DNA of 64,000 nucleotides from Catenulispora sp. EB89. Its GTDB lineage: Bacteria > Actinomycetota > Actinomycetes > Streptomycetales > Catenulisporaceae. The stretch covers positions 62,001-126,000 of the forward strand of contig NZ_JBGCCU010000015.1 of the NCBI RefSeq assembly GCF_041261445.1, written 5' to 3'. Position 1 is the stretch's first letter. Each line of letters starts with the position of its first letter. The notes below the pieces were generated by a model. The model saw nothing but the letters and a program-made list of their open reading frames with translations, searched no databases and was not told where the DNA came from. Below are positions 43,084 to 52,443 of the stretch, piece by piece. The position numbers and the translations under genes were made by a program.

Positions 43084-44516
43084 CCGCGCACCCCCACTCG
43101 CACGTTCTGGAACCGGGCCGGCGCCGCCGGGTGGCCGGTGTGCCCGACCTGGCCGGGCTGGCCCTTGCCGCAGTTCGGCGTGCCCCAGGCGACGATCTCG
43201 TTGGAGAGCATGTCCATGCTCTGCCAGAACGTCGGGCCGATGCCGGTGTAGGTGGGGTTCTTCACCATCCGGCCGAGCTTGCCGTTCTTCACCTCGTAGC
43301 CGACTTCGCAGCCGAACTGGAAGTTCAATCTCTTGTCGTCGATCGACCAGGACCGGTTCATGTCCATGAACACCCCGTCGCCGGTGGCGGCGATGATCTC
43401 GTCCAGGGTGTGCGGGCCCGGTTCCAGGCCCACGTTGGTCATGCGCACGATCGGCAGCCGCGACCAGTCCATGGAGCGGACGCTGCCGCCGTAGTCGAGC
43501 CCTGCGACGGCGGCGCTCTCGCGGCCGGCCAGCACGCCGGTCCAGATGCCGTTACGGACCGCGTCGCGCTTGCCGGCCTTGGTGCCCTCGTCGTCGTAGC
43601 CGAAGGAGCCCAGGGCGCCGGGGTGGGTGGCGTCGATGACGATGTTCATCAGCTCACTGCCATACCGCAGCGTGCCGAGCTCGGCCAGGTCCAGCCACGA
43701 GGTGCCGGCGTACGCCGCCTCCCAGCCCAGGATGCGGTCCAGCTCGATGGCGTGGCCGACGGACTCGTGGATCTGCAACGCCAGCTGCTCGCCGCCGAGG
43801 ATGAGCGTGGTCTGGCCGGACGGGCACTGCGGAGCGCGCAGCAGCGCCTGGGCCTCGTCGGCGATCCGGGCCGCCTGCGAGGCCAGGTCCAGCTCGGTGA
43901 CCAGCTCCCAGCCGCGGGTGCCGTACTGGCCGCGGCGCGAGGGGTAGGAACGCACCTGGGTCTCGCGCTCGCCGACCGCGGTCGCCGAGATGCCGCCGCC
44001 GCACTCGCGGATGTGCTGGTCGATGCGGTGTCCCTCGGAGGAGACGAACCACTTGCGGGTGTCCCAGATCTGGTACAGGCCGGTGGCGATGTCAGCACCC
44101 TGAGCGCGCATCTCGGCGGTGGCCGCGGTCAACAGGTCGCCCTTGTCCGACACCGGCACGTCCAGCGGGTCCACCTCGCAGTGGCTGGCCCAGCTGCCGA
44201 CCTCCGGGTCGGCCGGGATCATGGCCGCCGGACCCGGCACCCGCGAGGAGGCAGTGGCGATCTCCACGGCCTGTCGGCCGGCCGCCCGGACCGAGGGCGC
44301 GTCCAGGTGCGGCGTCGCGAAGAAACCCCAGCTGGACCCCACGAGCGCCCGCACCCCGATACCGACCGTCTCGCCCTGCTCCAGCGCCTCCACGGCACCG
44401 TTGCGGGCGGACATGGACTCGGTGCGGCGGTGCATGACGCGGGCGTCGGCGTAGCGGGCCCCCAGCGCGAGCGCGTGCTCCACGGCCTGGTCGGCGGCGT
44501 CGAGGTAGCTGCTCAT
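43080..44516 (-). CDS. tldD: TldD metalloprotease subunit
   Basis: A 478-residue catalytic subunit with the HExxxH zinc site in LQIHESVGHAIELDRILG (near residue 255). ARYADARVMHRRTESMSARN begins the N-terminal fold, and GTPNCGKGQPGQ near the C-terminus holds the conserved Cys. It starts 10 bases after cobC ends, so it is probably co-transcribed with the cobalamin genes; its stop overlaps tldE. Its natural substrate here is unknown. Confidence 0.93.
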   Translation of the reverse strand: MSSYLDAADQAVEHALALGARYADARVMHRRTESMSARNGAVEALEQGETVGIGVRALVGSSWGFFATPHLDAPSVRAAGRQAVEIATASSRVPGPAAMIPADPEVGSWASHCEVDPLDVPVSDKGDLLTAATAEMRAQGADIATGLYQIWDTRKWFVSSEGHRIDQHIRECGGGISATAVGERETQVRSYPSRRGQYGTRGWELVTELDLASQAARIADEAQALLRAPQCPSGQTTLILGGEQLALQIHESVGHAIELDRILGWEAAYAGTSWLDLAELGTLRYGSELMNIVIDATHPGALGSFGYDDEGTKAGKRDAVRNGIWTGVLAGRESAAVAGLDYGGSVRSMDWSRLPIVRMTNVGLEPGPHTLDEIIAATGDGVFMDMNRSWSIDDKRLNFQFGCEVGYEVKNGKLGRMVKNPTYTGIGPTFWQSMDMLSNEIVAWGTPNCGKGQPGQVGHTGHPAAPARFQNVRVGVRG

Positions 44517-44526
44517 GGCCCCGACC

Positions 44527-45564
44527 TTATCCCGGCCCCGACCAGGGCGTCGCGGTGAGTTGCTGCCAGCGGTCGATCAGCAGGTCGGTGGCGGTCCGAT
44601 CGCGCACGGCCAGGCGCAGCCAGCCCGGGCCCAGGCCAGGGAAGGTGTCGCCGCGCCGGACGGCGATGCCCTCGGCGCGCAGGCCGGCCCGGAGCTCGGC
44701 CGCGTTCGACGCCCTGACCAGCACGAACGGGGCCCGGGAGACGGCCGGGACGGTAAGGCCGGGGAGCTCGGCGAGGCGGGCCAGGAGGTGGTCGCGGTCC
44801 TGGTCGGCCTGCTTGGCGAGGGCTTCGGCCTCGGCCAGGGCTTCGGGCTCGGTGGTGGCCTGCGCGGCGATGAGGCCGAGGGTGGAGACGGACCAGAGCG
44901 GTTGGGCGGCTTTCAGGGCCCTGATGAGAGGCGCCGGGCCGAGGACGTAACCGATGCGAAGACCGGCCAGGCCCCACGTCTTTGTCAGGCTTCTGATGAC
45001 GACGACGCCGGGGTGGCCGGCCAGGGTCTCGGTCTCGCCGGGGATCGCGTCCATGAAGGCCTCGTCGACGACGATTGTGCGGCCCTTGCTGTGCAGGCGT
45101 TCGATGGCCGCCGCCGGATGCAGGACGGAGGTCGGGTTCGTCGGGTTGCCGATCATGACCAGGTCGGGTTCGGCGGGGACGCGTGCCGGGTCGAGGGTGA
45201 AGTCGCCGGTCAGGATGTGGCGCTCGACCGGGTGGCCGGCGGCGCGTAGGGCGGCTTCGGGCTCGGTGAACTGGGGATGCACGACCAGCGCGCGGCGGGG
45301 TGTCAGGACCCTGGCAAGCAGGACGAAGGCTTCGGCCGCGCCGGAGGTGAGGAGGACTTCGTCCGGCGTGCGGCCGTGGCGTTCGGCGACCGCTTCGGTG
45401 GCTTCCCGGGGATCGGGGTACGCGGCCAGCGTTTCGATGCCGGCGGTGAGGCGGTCACGGAGCCAGCGCGGCGGTTCCGGCACGCGGACGTTGACCGCGA
45501 AGTCGTGCCGGATGGCCGCGTCCCGTACCTCGGCGTCACCGTGGTGGCCGAGGTCCTCACCCAT
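44527..45564 (-). CDS. cobC: CobC-like PLP-dependent decarboxylase/aminotransferase
   Basis: A 345-residue fold-type I PLP enzyme related to histidinol-phosphate aminotransferase and L-threonine-phosphate decarboxylase, which makes the aminopropanol linker of cobalamin. LLTSGAAEAFVLLARVL, MIGNPTNPTSVLHP, TIVVDEAFMD and the PLP Lys in IRSLTKTWGLAGLRIGY are clear. The start overlaps the cbiX stop by eight bases. Family position beside cbiX and cobH supports CobC; biochemical type is inferred. Confidence 0.88.
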   Translation of the reverse strand: MGEDLGHHGDAEVRDAAIRHDFAVNVRVPEPPRWLRDRLTAGIETLAAYPDPREATEAVAERHGRTPDEVLLTSGAAEAFVLLARVLTPRRALVVHPQFTEPEAALRAAGHPVERHILTGDFTLDPARVPAEPDLVMIGNPTNPTSVLHPAAAIERLHSKGRTIVVDEAFMDAIPGETETLAGHPGVVVIRSLTKTWGLAGLRIGYVLGPAPLIRALKAAQPLWSVSTLGLIAAQATTEPEALAEAEALAKQADQDRDHLLARLAELPGLTVPAVSRAPFVLVRASNAAELRAGLRAEGIAVRRGDTFPGLGPGWLRLAVRDRTATDLLIDRWQQLTATPWSGPG

Positions 45565-46423
45565 GGGAGTGCGCGTGCGGGTGATGGTGGCTGTGGCCGT
45601 CCTCGTCGGGGTGGTGGTGCGGGGTCTGCGCGGCGCCGACCTTGTCTTCGAACCCCGGCATGGCGATCCGGTACACGCAGGTGTCGCAGTTCATGCGGAT
45701 GTCGCCGGCGACGGCTTCGGCGTGGCGTTCCAGGACCAGGTCGGCGAGTTCGTCGCAGTCGCCGATGACCGGGGCGACGTCGTACCCCGCGGCCTGCTCG
45801 GCGATGCGGTCCGGGAGCACGCCGCGGAACAGGAAGTAGGGCAGGACCACGATGCGCTTCGCGCCGAGGCGACGGCAGCGTTCCAGGCCCTCTTCCACCG
45901 ACGGGTGCGCGAGCGAGACGAACGCGGTCTCGACCATGCCGAGGCCGCGACCCTCCCACAGCAGGCGGGAGGCGCGGTAGACCTCGGCGTTGGCGTCGGG
46001 GTCGGTCGAGCCGCGGCCGACCAGCAGGACGGCGGCCTCGGCGCGTTCCTCGCGCGGCAGGACGGTGTCCAGGCGCGCTTCGAGCAGCGACAGGATGGTC
46101 GGGTGGACGCCGAGCGGACGTCCGTAGGCGAAGGACAGGGCCGCGTGCCGCAGGCGCTCGCGGTTCAGGGAGCCGGGGATGTCGCCCTTGGCGTGGCCGG
46201 CGGCGACCAGGACCAGCGGCACCGCGGCCACGCGCCGGTGCCCGGCCTCGGCCAGGCGGGTCACGGCCTCGCCGACGGGCGGCGCGGAAAGCTCGATGAA
46301 GCCGCCGTCCACCGCTTCGACGGCCTGCGGCGCGCGGCGGGCCACGCGCTGCACGAAGGCGCGGAAGTCCTCGGCGCCGTCGGCGTCGCGGGTGCCGTGG
46401 CCGACGATCAGGAGCGCGGTCAT
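45557..46423 (-). CDS. cbiX: Sirohydrochlorin cobaltochelatase-like protein with His-rich tail
   Basis: A 288-residue CbiX-type protein of two related halves. GHGTRD (H9) and LVAAGHAKGDIPG carry the metal-binding His residues of the first half; VGRGSTDPDANAE and LPYFLFRGVLPDRI mark the second. It should insert Co(II) into a sirohydrochlorin-type ring. The end (HHHPDEDGHSHHHPHAHSHG) has ten His in 20 residues and probably stores or delivers metal. Start and stop both overlap neighbouring genes. Confidence 0.9.
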   Translation of the reverse strand: MTALLIVGHGTRDADGAEDFRAFVQRVARRAPQAVEAVDGGFIELSAPPVGEAVTRLAEAGHRRVAAVPLVLVAAGHAKGDIPGSLNRERLRHAALSFAYGRPLGVHPTILSLLEARLDTVLPREERAEAAVLLVGRGSTDPDANAEVYRASRLLWEGRGLGMVETAFVSLAHPSVEEGLERCRRLGAKRIVVLPYFLFRGVLPDRIAEQAAGYDVAPVIGDCDELADLVLERHAEAVAGDIRMNCDTCVYRIAMPGFEDKVGAAQTPHHHPDEDGHSHHHPHAHSHG

Positions 46424-47034
46424 GATGCGTTGCCTTCTTTCACCAGGTCCTGGTATATCAGAGCATTGAGCGCGGCGGCGGCGACGGCCGAACCGCCCTT
46501 GCCGGAGACGTTCGACACGGCCGGCAGCCCGGAGTCCCGCAGCGCGGCCTTGGACTCCGCCGCACCGACGAAGCCCACGGGCAGCCCGATGACCAGCGCG
46601 GGCCGGGCCTGCTCGGCGATCGCGACGAGCTCGAACAGCGCGGTCGGCGCACAGCCGATCACGTAGACGGCGCCGGGGCCGGCCTGCTCGGCGGCGATGC
46701 GCAGCGCGGCGGCGGAGCGCGTGATGCCCTCGGCGGCGGCCAGGCCCGGAGCGTCGGGGTGCTTGATGGCGCACAGGGCGTCGCGGCGCGTGATCCCGGC
46801 AGCGACCATCTCGACGTCGGCGACGATCGGGGCGCCGGCGCCCAGCGCGGCGGCGGCGCGGGCCAGCGCGGCCTCGTCGGCGACCAGGTCGGTGCCGTAG
46901 TCGAAGTCGGCGCTGGCGTGGATGACGCGTTCGACGACCGCTCGGGTGTAGGGCGGGAGGGCGGAGGTGTCGAAGTGCGTACGCAGGATGCGGTAGGACT
47001 CGGCCTCGATGGGGTGGACGGTGCGGGCGGTCAT
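46420..47034 (-). CDS. cobH: Precorrin-8X methylmutase CobH
   Basis: A 204-residue enzyme moving the C-11 methyl group to C-12 to form hydrogenobyrinate (or its cobalt form). ESYRILRTHFDT, VVERVIHASADFDYG with the catalytic-type His, PIVADVEMVAAGI, IGCAPTALFEL and GLPVGFVGAAESK are CobH/CbiC blocks. ATG 47034 is chosen because upstream codons look non-coding and it overlaps the ferredoxin stop. Confidence 0.95.
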   Translation of the reverse strand: MTARTVHPIEAESYRILRTHFDTSALPPYTRAVVERVIHASADFDYGTDLVADEAALARAAAALGAGAPIVADVEMVAAGITRRDALCAIKHPDAPGLAAAEGITRSAAALRIAAEQAGPGAVYVIGCAPTALFELVAIAEQARPALVIGLPVGFVGAAESKAALRDSGLPAVSNVSGKGGSAVAAAALNALIYQDLVKEGNAS

Positions 47035-47225
47035 GGCGTGTGCTCCGGCTCGATGAGGACGATGGCGTCGACTGGGCATACCTCGACACATTCACCGCAG
47101 CCGGTACAGCGGTCGGGATGCACGACGAGGGTTCCGGCGCGGGGGCGGATGGCGTGCTCCGGACACGTAAGCAGGCAGGCGCCGCACCCCTGGCACGCAC
47201 GCACCTCGGCGATCAGGACACTCAT
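47031..47225 (-). CDS. Two-[4Fe-4S] ferredoxin
   Basis: A 64-residue protein with two CxxCxxCxxxC clusters: CQGCGACLLTCPEHAIRP and CTGCGECVEVCPVDAIV. Both end in CP as in bacterial 2[4Fe-4S] ferredoxins. It overlaps cobJ upstream and cobH downstream (ATGA both sides), so it is an integral operon gene. It most likely supplies electrons to a cobalamin step, possibly cobalt reduction or ring reduction; which step is inference. Confidence 0.92.
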   Translation of the reverse strand: MSVLIAEVRACQGCGACLLTCPEHAIRPRAGTLVVHPDRCTGCGECVEVCPVDAIVLIEPEHTP

Positions 47226-49225
47226 TCGCCGCTCCAGGTGTAGCCGCGCGGCGTGACCATGCGGCCGGCCGCGACGCGGGTGTGGGAGCTGCCGACCAGC
47301 ACGATCGTGTACATGTCGACGTCGGCGGGATCGAACTCGCTCAGGGTACTGATCCGCGCCCTCTGCCCCGGCCGCGAGGCGTCCCGCACACAGCCGACAG
47401 GCGTGGTCCCCGGCCGGTGCTGCCGCAGGATGTCGAGGGCATGGCCGAGCTGCCAGTCCCGGCCCTTGCTGCGCGGGTTGTAGAAGACGGTGACGAAGTC
47501 CCCCTCCGCCGCGGCGGTGACGCGCCGCACGATAGCGGGCCACGGCGTGTGCAGATCGGAGAGCGAGATGACGGCATGGTCGTGCCCGAGCGGCGCCCCG
47601 AGGACGTTGGCCGCCGCGAGCGAGGCGGTGATGCCGGGGACGCCGACGACGTCGACGTCATCGAGGTCGCCGAAGAGGTCGAGCGCCGGACTGGCCATGG
47701 CATAGAGCCCGGAGTCGCCGGAGCCGATCAGCGCCACGGCCCGGCCTTCGCGCGCGGTCTGCACGGCATCGCGGGCGCGCGCCTCCTCGCTTCCGAGGCC
47801 GGTGGCGCGGACTTCGGTGCCCGGGCGAAGGAGGTCGCGGATCTGGTCGAGGTACTGGTCGAGGCCGACGACGACGGAGGCGCGCCGCAACTCGGCGACG
47901 GCGCGGGGCGGGAGGAGGTCGCGCGCGCCGGGGCCGAGGCCGATGAGGGCGAGGCGGCCTCGGGGGGCGAGGCGGGCGATGGCGGCGGTGGCCATGGGGG
48001 CCGGGGCAGCACCGGTGGTGGCAGCGGATTCGGGCGAAGCCGGCGCGTGGTCGGCGGCCGGTACGACAGATGGCCGGCCCGCGGCCTGAGCGTCGCCGGT
48101 GGCGGCCAGTGCGGTGGCGGGCTGGCGTGACAACGAGGCAGAAACCTGCGCCGAGAGCGGCGCGGCACCGGCGGTGGGCAGCACTCCGGCGGCCGGTGCG
48201 GCAACAGGCTGGGCTGGCTCCGGAGCGGGAGCTTGGGCGGAAGCTGGCGCGCAGTCGGCGGCGGGCGGTGGAGCCGGCACACTCTTGGTCTTCGGCACAA
48301 GCAGGTCGGCGAGGGGGCGGTTCGGGCCGTCGTAGCGGGCGGCAGCTTCGGCGACGGAGGGGGTGCCGACTTCGGCGAGTACTACGGCGCTCGGATTGGG
48401 GACCTCGATCTTTGCCAGTTCGGCGGCCGGGTGGAAGACGACCTGCCAGCCACGGCGGCGGGCCGCTTCGAGGATGCCCGGCTCGTCAGACTTGGCGTCC
48501 ACCGATGCCAGGCGAGCCACCGATGCGGCACTCAGGCCCCCGGCGGCCAGCGCGCGGTCCACCGCGTCCAGGACCTCGTCGGCCGTCACTCCTCGCGATG
48601 CACCCACGCCTACCACCAGCGACGGCGGCCGGTAGACCAGTCCATCGACTTCCGCCGCATCACTCACCGAGAGCGTTGCTTCCGGGTCGCCCTCGCCGTT
48701 GATGTGTAGCGACGGAAGGGGCCAGTTATCTGTGCCGATCAGCGCGACCGGAGCACCGGACAGTAGCGCTGCGCCGACCGGGGCCAGCAGCGCGGGATTC
48801 TCGACCGTGAAGCCCAGGTCCGCACCGTAGGAGTCCAGCGCCTGCGCGCCGGACGCGTCCGAGGCCGTCGTGATCACCGGGGTGCAGCCCAGCACCGTCG
48901 AGACGCGCTCGGCCAGCTCGTTGGCGCCGTGGTGGCCGCCGAGGACGGCGACCGCGTGGCGCAGCGACTCGTCGACGCAGACCACAGCCGCGTCGGTGCT
49001 CTTGTGACCCAGGGCGGGGGCCAGGGTGCGAACTGCAGCGCCGACTGCGAGGAACGCCACCACCGCATCGCAGGCTTCGAATGCGGTGCGCAGTTCGGAC
49101 GCGCCGCCGTAGACGTGTACCTCCGTGGGCCAGGCGGCGGCCAGCGCCTCGGCGGCGCGGCGGCCGGCGGCGGTGGCGGCGACCACGCCGATCGGGGTGC
49201 GGGGCGAAGGGGTGTCGTGGCTCAA
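47222..49225 (-). CDS. cobJ: CbiG-CobJ fusion (cobalt-precorrin-5A hydrolase + precorrin-3B C17-methyltransferase)
   Basis: A 667-residue bifunctional protein starting at TTG 49225 (GGGGAG upstream, overlapping the cobL stop as TTGA). Residues about 10-310 are CbiG: VVAFLAVGAAVRTLAP, GGHHGANELA, VGVGASRGVTADEVL. An Ala/Pro/Ser linker of roughly 100 residues (about 315-420) follows. Residues about 425-667 are CobJ: ALIGLGPGARDLLPPRA, GSGDSGLYAMASP, GVPGITASLAAANVLGAPLG, VTVFYNPRSKGRDWQL. Methyl transfer at C17 and delta-lactone opening are consecutive steps of ring contraction. Confidence 0.93.
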   Translation of the reverse strand: MSHDTPSPRTPIGVVAATAAGRRAAEALAAAWPTEVHVYGGASELRTAFEACDAVVAFLAVGAAVRTLAPALGHKSTDAAVVCVDESLRHAVAVLGGHHGANELAERVSTVLGCTPVITTASDASGAQALDSYGADLGFTVENPALLAPVGAALLSGAPVALIGTDNWPLPSLHINGEGDPEATLSVSDAAEVDGLVYRPPSLVVGVGASRGVTADEVLDAVDRALAAGGLSAASVARLASVDAKSDEPGILEAARRRGWQVVFHPAAELAKIEVPNPSAVVLAEVGTPSVAEAAARYDGPNRPLADLLVPKTKSVPAPPPAADCAPASAQAPAPEPAQPVAAPAAGVLPTAGAAPLSAQVSASLSRQPATALAATGDAQAAGRPSVVPAADHAPASPESAATTGAAPAPMATAAIARLAPRGRLALIGLGPGARDLLPPRAVAELRRASVVVGLDQYLDQIRDLLRPGTEVRATGLGSEEARARDAVQTAREGRAVALIGSGDSGLYAMASPALDLFGDLDDVDVVGVPGITASLAAANVLGAPLGHDHAVISLSDLHTPWPAIVRRVTAAAEGDFVTVFYNPRSKGRDWQLGHALDILRQHRPGTTPVGCVRDASRPGQRARISTLSEFDPADVDMYTIVLVGSSHTRVAAGRMVTPRGYTWSGE

Positions 49226-50397
49226 CGTCGTTCTCCCCAGAGCAGGAACACGGGATTGGCGGCGGCGAAGCGGTGGGCGTCGCCCGGAAGGGCGGACAGG
49301 CGCGAGGACTGGAGCAGCACGCCGTCGACCGCGCGGTCGGACTTCGTCAGGAGGCTGATCGCCTCCGGCACGCGCTCGATGGCGGCGAGGGCCACGACGA
49401 CGGTGGCGGCCGGGGTCGCGGCGCAGGCGGCGATCACGTCCACGCCGCCGCCGCCGACGAACACCGCGTCCGGCGGCGGCAGCCGGTCCAGGGCGAGGGC
49501 GGCGTCGGCGGTGACCACCTCGACGGCGACGCCGTGCGTGGCGGCGTTGGCACGGATGCGGTCGCAGGACTCCGCGTCGCGCTCGACCGCGACCACCGCC
49601 GCGCCGAAGCGTGCGCACTCGACGCCGACCGAGCCCGAACCCGCGCCGATGTCCCAGACCAGGCGGCCGGGGCGCGGGGCGAGTCTGCTCAGAGCCAGGG
49701 CGCGGACCTCGGACTTGGTGATCATCGAGGCCCGGTGCGCGAAGTCCGACTCCGGCAGTGCCCAGGTGCCCGGCACGCCGCCGAAGCCCGCGATCCAGCC
49801 GCGTTCGGAGGTCAGTCGGGACTCGTCCAGGCACAGCAGGACGTGCGGATCGGCGAACTCGGCATGCGCCGCGGCGTGCGAGCTGAGCGTATCAATACGC
49901 TGATCAGGATGGCCGAGGCGCTGGGCGACCACGAAGGTGCGGTCGGGAAGTTCGGCGCCGAGTTCCCGCGCACCGGCGCCGGGGCCGGTCAGCACGGCGA
50001 CCTTCGGAAAGGCGCGGCAGACGTTCGCGACCGGCCGCAGCTCACGACCGTGCGCGCTGACGACGATCGCGTCGTCCCAGGACAGGCCGATCGCGGCGAA
50101 CGCCGTGGCGACCGAGGACGGCGCCGGCAGAACACTGATTTCGAGCCCGTATTCGCGCAGCTGCCGGACGATGCCGAAGAAACCCGGATCGCCGCTGGCT
50201 ATCACGCAGACGTTCTCGTGTGAGGGCAGCGCCGCGTACAGAGCGTCCAGAGCGCCGAGCGCGATGCGTTCGGCGCCGCGCGGGACCTCGACCGCGTCCA
50301 GGTGACGCCGGCCGCCGGCGACCAGGGTGGCCGAGGCCAGAGCGGCGCGGGCCGGCTCGGACAGCGGGCCGCCGTCGAAGCCGATGACGGTGATCAC
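49222..50397 (-). CDS. cobL: Precorrin-6Y C5,15-methyltransferase (decarboxylating) CobL
   Basis: A 391-residue two-domain methyltransferase. The N-terminal CbiE-like half (about 1-200) has IGFDGGPLSEPARAAL and VIASGDPGFFGI. The C-terminal CbiT-like half (about 205-391) has MITKSEVRALALSRL and LVWDIGAGSGSVGVECAR. Together they methylate C5 and C15 and decarboxylate C12 acetate. GTG 50397 overlaps the cbiD stop (GTGA). Confidence 0.95.
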   Translation of the reverse strand: MITVIGFDGGPLSEPARAALASATLVAGGRRHLDAVEVPRGAERIALGALDALYAALPSHENVCVIASGDPGFFGIVRQLREYGLEISVLPAPSSVATAFAAIGLSWDDAIVVSAHGRELRPVANVCRAFPKVAVLTGPGAGARELGAELPDRTFVVAQRLGHPDQRIDTLSSHAAAHAEFADPHVLLCLDESRLTSERGWIAGFGGVPGTWALPESDFAHRASMITKSEVRALALSRLAPRPGRLVWDIGAGSGSVGVECARFGAAVVAVERDAESCDRIRANAATHGVAVEVVTADAALALDRLPPPDAVFVGGGGVDVIAACAATPAATVVVALAAIERVPEAISLLTKSDRAVDGVLLQSSRLSALPGDAHRFAAANPVFLLWGERR

Positions 50398-51614
50398 GTC
50401 CGCGCCACCACTTCCAGGCCGCTGAAGTCGACCATCGCGACCTCGGCGCTGATCGTGCCGCCGCACTCGGCGGCGGCGAAGCGCTCCAGAACGGCGGCGA
50501 CCCGACGGCAGAGTTCGAGCCCTGCGACGGGCAACAGCCCGGCGGCGTCCCACAGTTCGTAGGCGTGCCGGGCGGTGTTGGCGACGCCGACGGTGTCCGC
50601 GAGCTCGGAAGGGCCGCCGACGAAGCGGGTGATGTCGCCGAGCAGCGAGCAGTCGACCTTGGACCGCGTGTAGTGCGTCATCAGCACGCCCGCGCCTAGC
50701 TTGGTCAGCTTGCCGGCCATCCCGACGAACACGACACGCCGCACCCCGTGCTCGACGCACCGCCGCAGCGCCGCGCCGGTGAAGTCGCCGACCTCGACGA
50801 AGCTGACCTCCGGCAGGTCCGGGAACAGCAGCATCGCGCCCTTCTCGGTCCGGCCGCCGGTGCACAGGACCAGGACAGGGTCCTGTGACGTCTCAGCGGC
50901 CTGCGCGGCGAGGACGGAGACGGCCTGCTCGACGCTGGCTCGCCAGGCGGCAGTGGAGAACGGCCGCACGATGCCGGTGGTGCCCAGGATGGAGATGCCG
51001 CCAAGGATGCCGAGGCGGGCGTTGGTGGTCTTGCGCGCCATCACCTCGCCCTCGGGCACAGAGATGACGACGCGCAGGCCGCGATCGGCGGACTCGGCGG
51101 GTCCGGCGCCGAGCGCTTCGGCGACGGAGGCCTCGATCATCGAACGCGGCACCGGGTTGATCGCCGGACCGCCGACCTCCAGGCCGAGGCCGGGCTTGGT
51201 GACGACGCCGACGCCGAGGCCGCCGTCGAGCTGAAGGCCGGCGCCGTCGGGCAGCCAGGAGACGGTCGCGGTGAGGTGCGCGCCGTGCGTGACGTCGGGG
51301 TCGTCGCCGGCGTCCTTGACGACGACCGCCTCGGCACGGCCGGGGCGCGACAGGTCGCAGCGGTCGGTGGCGAACGTGACGCGCCGGCCGGAGGGCAGGG
51401 CGATCTCGGTCCAGGTCTGCGGCTGACCGGTGACCAGGGCGGTGGTCGCGGCCTTGGCGGCGGCAGCGGCGCAGGCGCCGGTGGTCCAGCCAGGGCGCAA
51501 AGCCTTCGGACGCACCTTCATCGTCCGAGGCAGATCCGGTTCACGAAGAATCGGCTCGCCCGGAACCTCCGCCTCGGGCGAGTCGCCACTGCTGGGCTCA
51601 GGAACCTCAGACAT
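50394..51614 (-). CDS. cbiD: Cobalt-precorrin-5B C1-methyltransferase CbiD
   Basis: A 406-residue enzyme of the anaerobic-type route. ALRPGWTTGACAAAAAKAA is the family's N-terminal block; VTKPGLGLEVGGPAINPVPR, GISILGTTGIVRPFS and FVGMAGKLTKLGAGVLMTHY are further ones. Present where the aerobic route would use CobF. The start overlaps the cobM stop by eight bases. The first 30 residues are acidic and not conserved. Confidence 0.95.
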   Translation of the reverse strand: MSEVPEPSSGDSPEAEVPGEPILREPDLPRTMKVRPKALRPGWTTGACAAAAAKAATTALVTGQPQTWTEIALPSGRRVTFATDRCDLSRPGRAEAVVVKDAGDDPDVTHGAHLTATVSWLPDGAGLQLDGGLGVGVVTKPGLGLEVGGPAINPVPRSMIEASVAEALGAGPAESADRGLRVVISVPEGEVMARKTTNARLGILGGISILGTTGIVRPFSTAAWRASVEQAVSVLAAQAAETSQDPVLVLCTGGRTEKGAMLLFPDLPEVSFVEVGDFTGAALRRCVEHGVRRVVFVGMAGKLTKLGAGVLMTHYTRSKVDCSLLGDITRFVGGPSELADTVGVANTARHAYELWDAAGLLPVAGLELCRRVAAVLERFAAAECGGTISAEVAMVDFSGLEVVART

Positions 51615-52443
51615 CTGATTCCCGATGCACCAAAGCCGCGTCCGCCGCCAGCAACTCCTTCCGCGCGCCCCGCTCAGCCCGCCGGAACCCGTGGAAGTGC
51701 CCCGGGTGGTACAGGTGCGACCGCGTCCCGTGCGCCCCCAGCGCCGGCCCGACCAGGAACAGCGTGTGCTTCCAGAGCTTGCGGGCCTTCACCGTCTCTT
51801 CGAGGTCTGCGATGGTGCACTGTGCCAGCTCCTCGTCCTCCCACGTGGCGCGGTAGGCGACGATCACCGGCGTCTCGGGCGGGTAGCCGCCCTCAAGCAG
51901 TTCGGCGGCGAGCTGGCCCGAACGCGCTGCCGACAGGAACACGGCCATCGTCGTCCCGTGCGCCGCGAAGGCCCGGATCGACTCCTTCTCCGGCATCGGC
52001 GTCTTGCCGCCGCCGAGCCGCGTGAGGATCACCGACTGCGCGACCTCCGGAATCGTCAGCTCCCGCTGCGCGATCGCCGCCACCGCCGAGAACGCCGAGA
52101 CGCCCGGCACGATCTCCGTCTCCAGCCCCAGCTCGCGGCAGCGCTCCAGCTGCTCCTGGACCGCGCCCCACAGCGACGGGTCGCCGGAGTGGATGCGGGC
52201 CACGCGCAGGCCCTGCGCGACCGCGCGCTCGTAGATCGCGATCACGCCCTCCATCGGCAGCGCCGCGGAGTCGACGATCTCGGCGTCCGGCCGCGCGTGC
52301 TCCAGCACCGCCTCCTGCACCAGGCTGGAGGCCCAGATCAGGACGTCCGCCTCGGCGATCGCGCGGGCCCCGCGCAGCGTGATCAGGTCGGCCGCGCCCG
52401 GACCGGCTCCGATGAACGTGACCTTCGCCGTGCCGGCGCTCAC
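51607..52443 (-). CDS. cobM: Precorrin-4 C11-methyltransferase CobM
   Basis: A 278-residue tetrapyrrole methylase. KVTFIGAGPGAADLITLRGA, LIWASSLVQEAVL, ARIHSGDPSLWGAVQEQ, VPGVSAFSAVAA and PVIVAYRATWEDE match CobM/CbiF. A C-terminal basic/His segment (about 250-278) is typical of actinobacteria. It overlaps cobI and cbiD. Confidence 0.95.
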   Translation of the reverse strand: MSAGTAKVTFIGAGPGAADLITLRGARAIAEADVLIWASSLVQEAVLEHARPDAEIVDSAALPMEGVIAIYERAVAQGLRVARIHSGDPSLWGAVQEQLERCRELGLETEIVPGVSAFSAVAAIAQRELTIPEVAQSVILTRLGGGKTPMPEKESIRAFAAHGTTMAVFLSAARSGQLAAELLEGGYPPETPVIVAYRATWEDEELAQCTIADLEETVKARKLWKHTLFLVGPALGAHGTRSHLYHPGHFHGFRRAERGARKELLAADAALVHRESDV

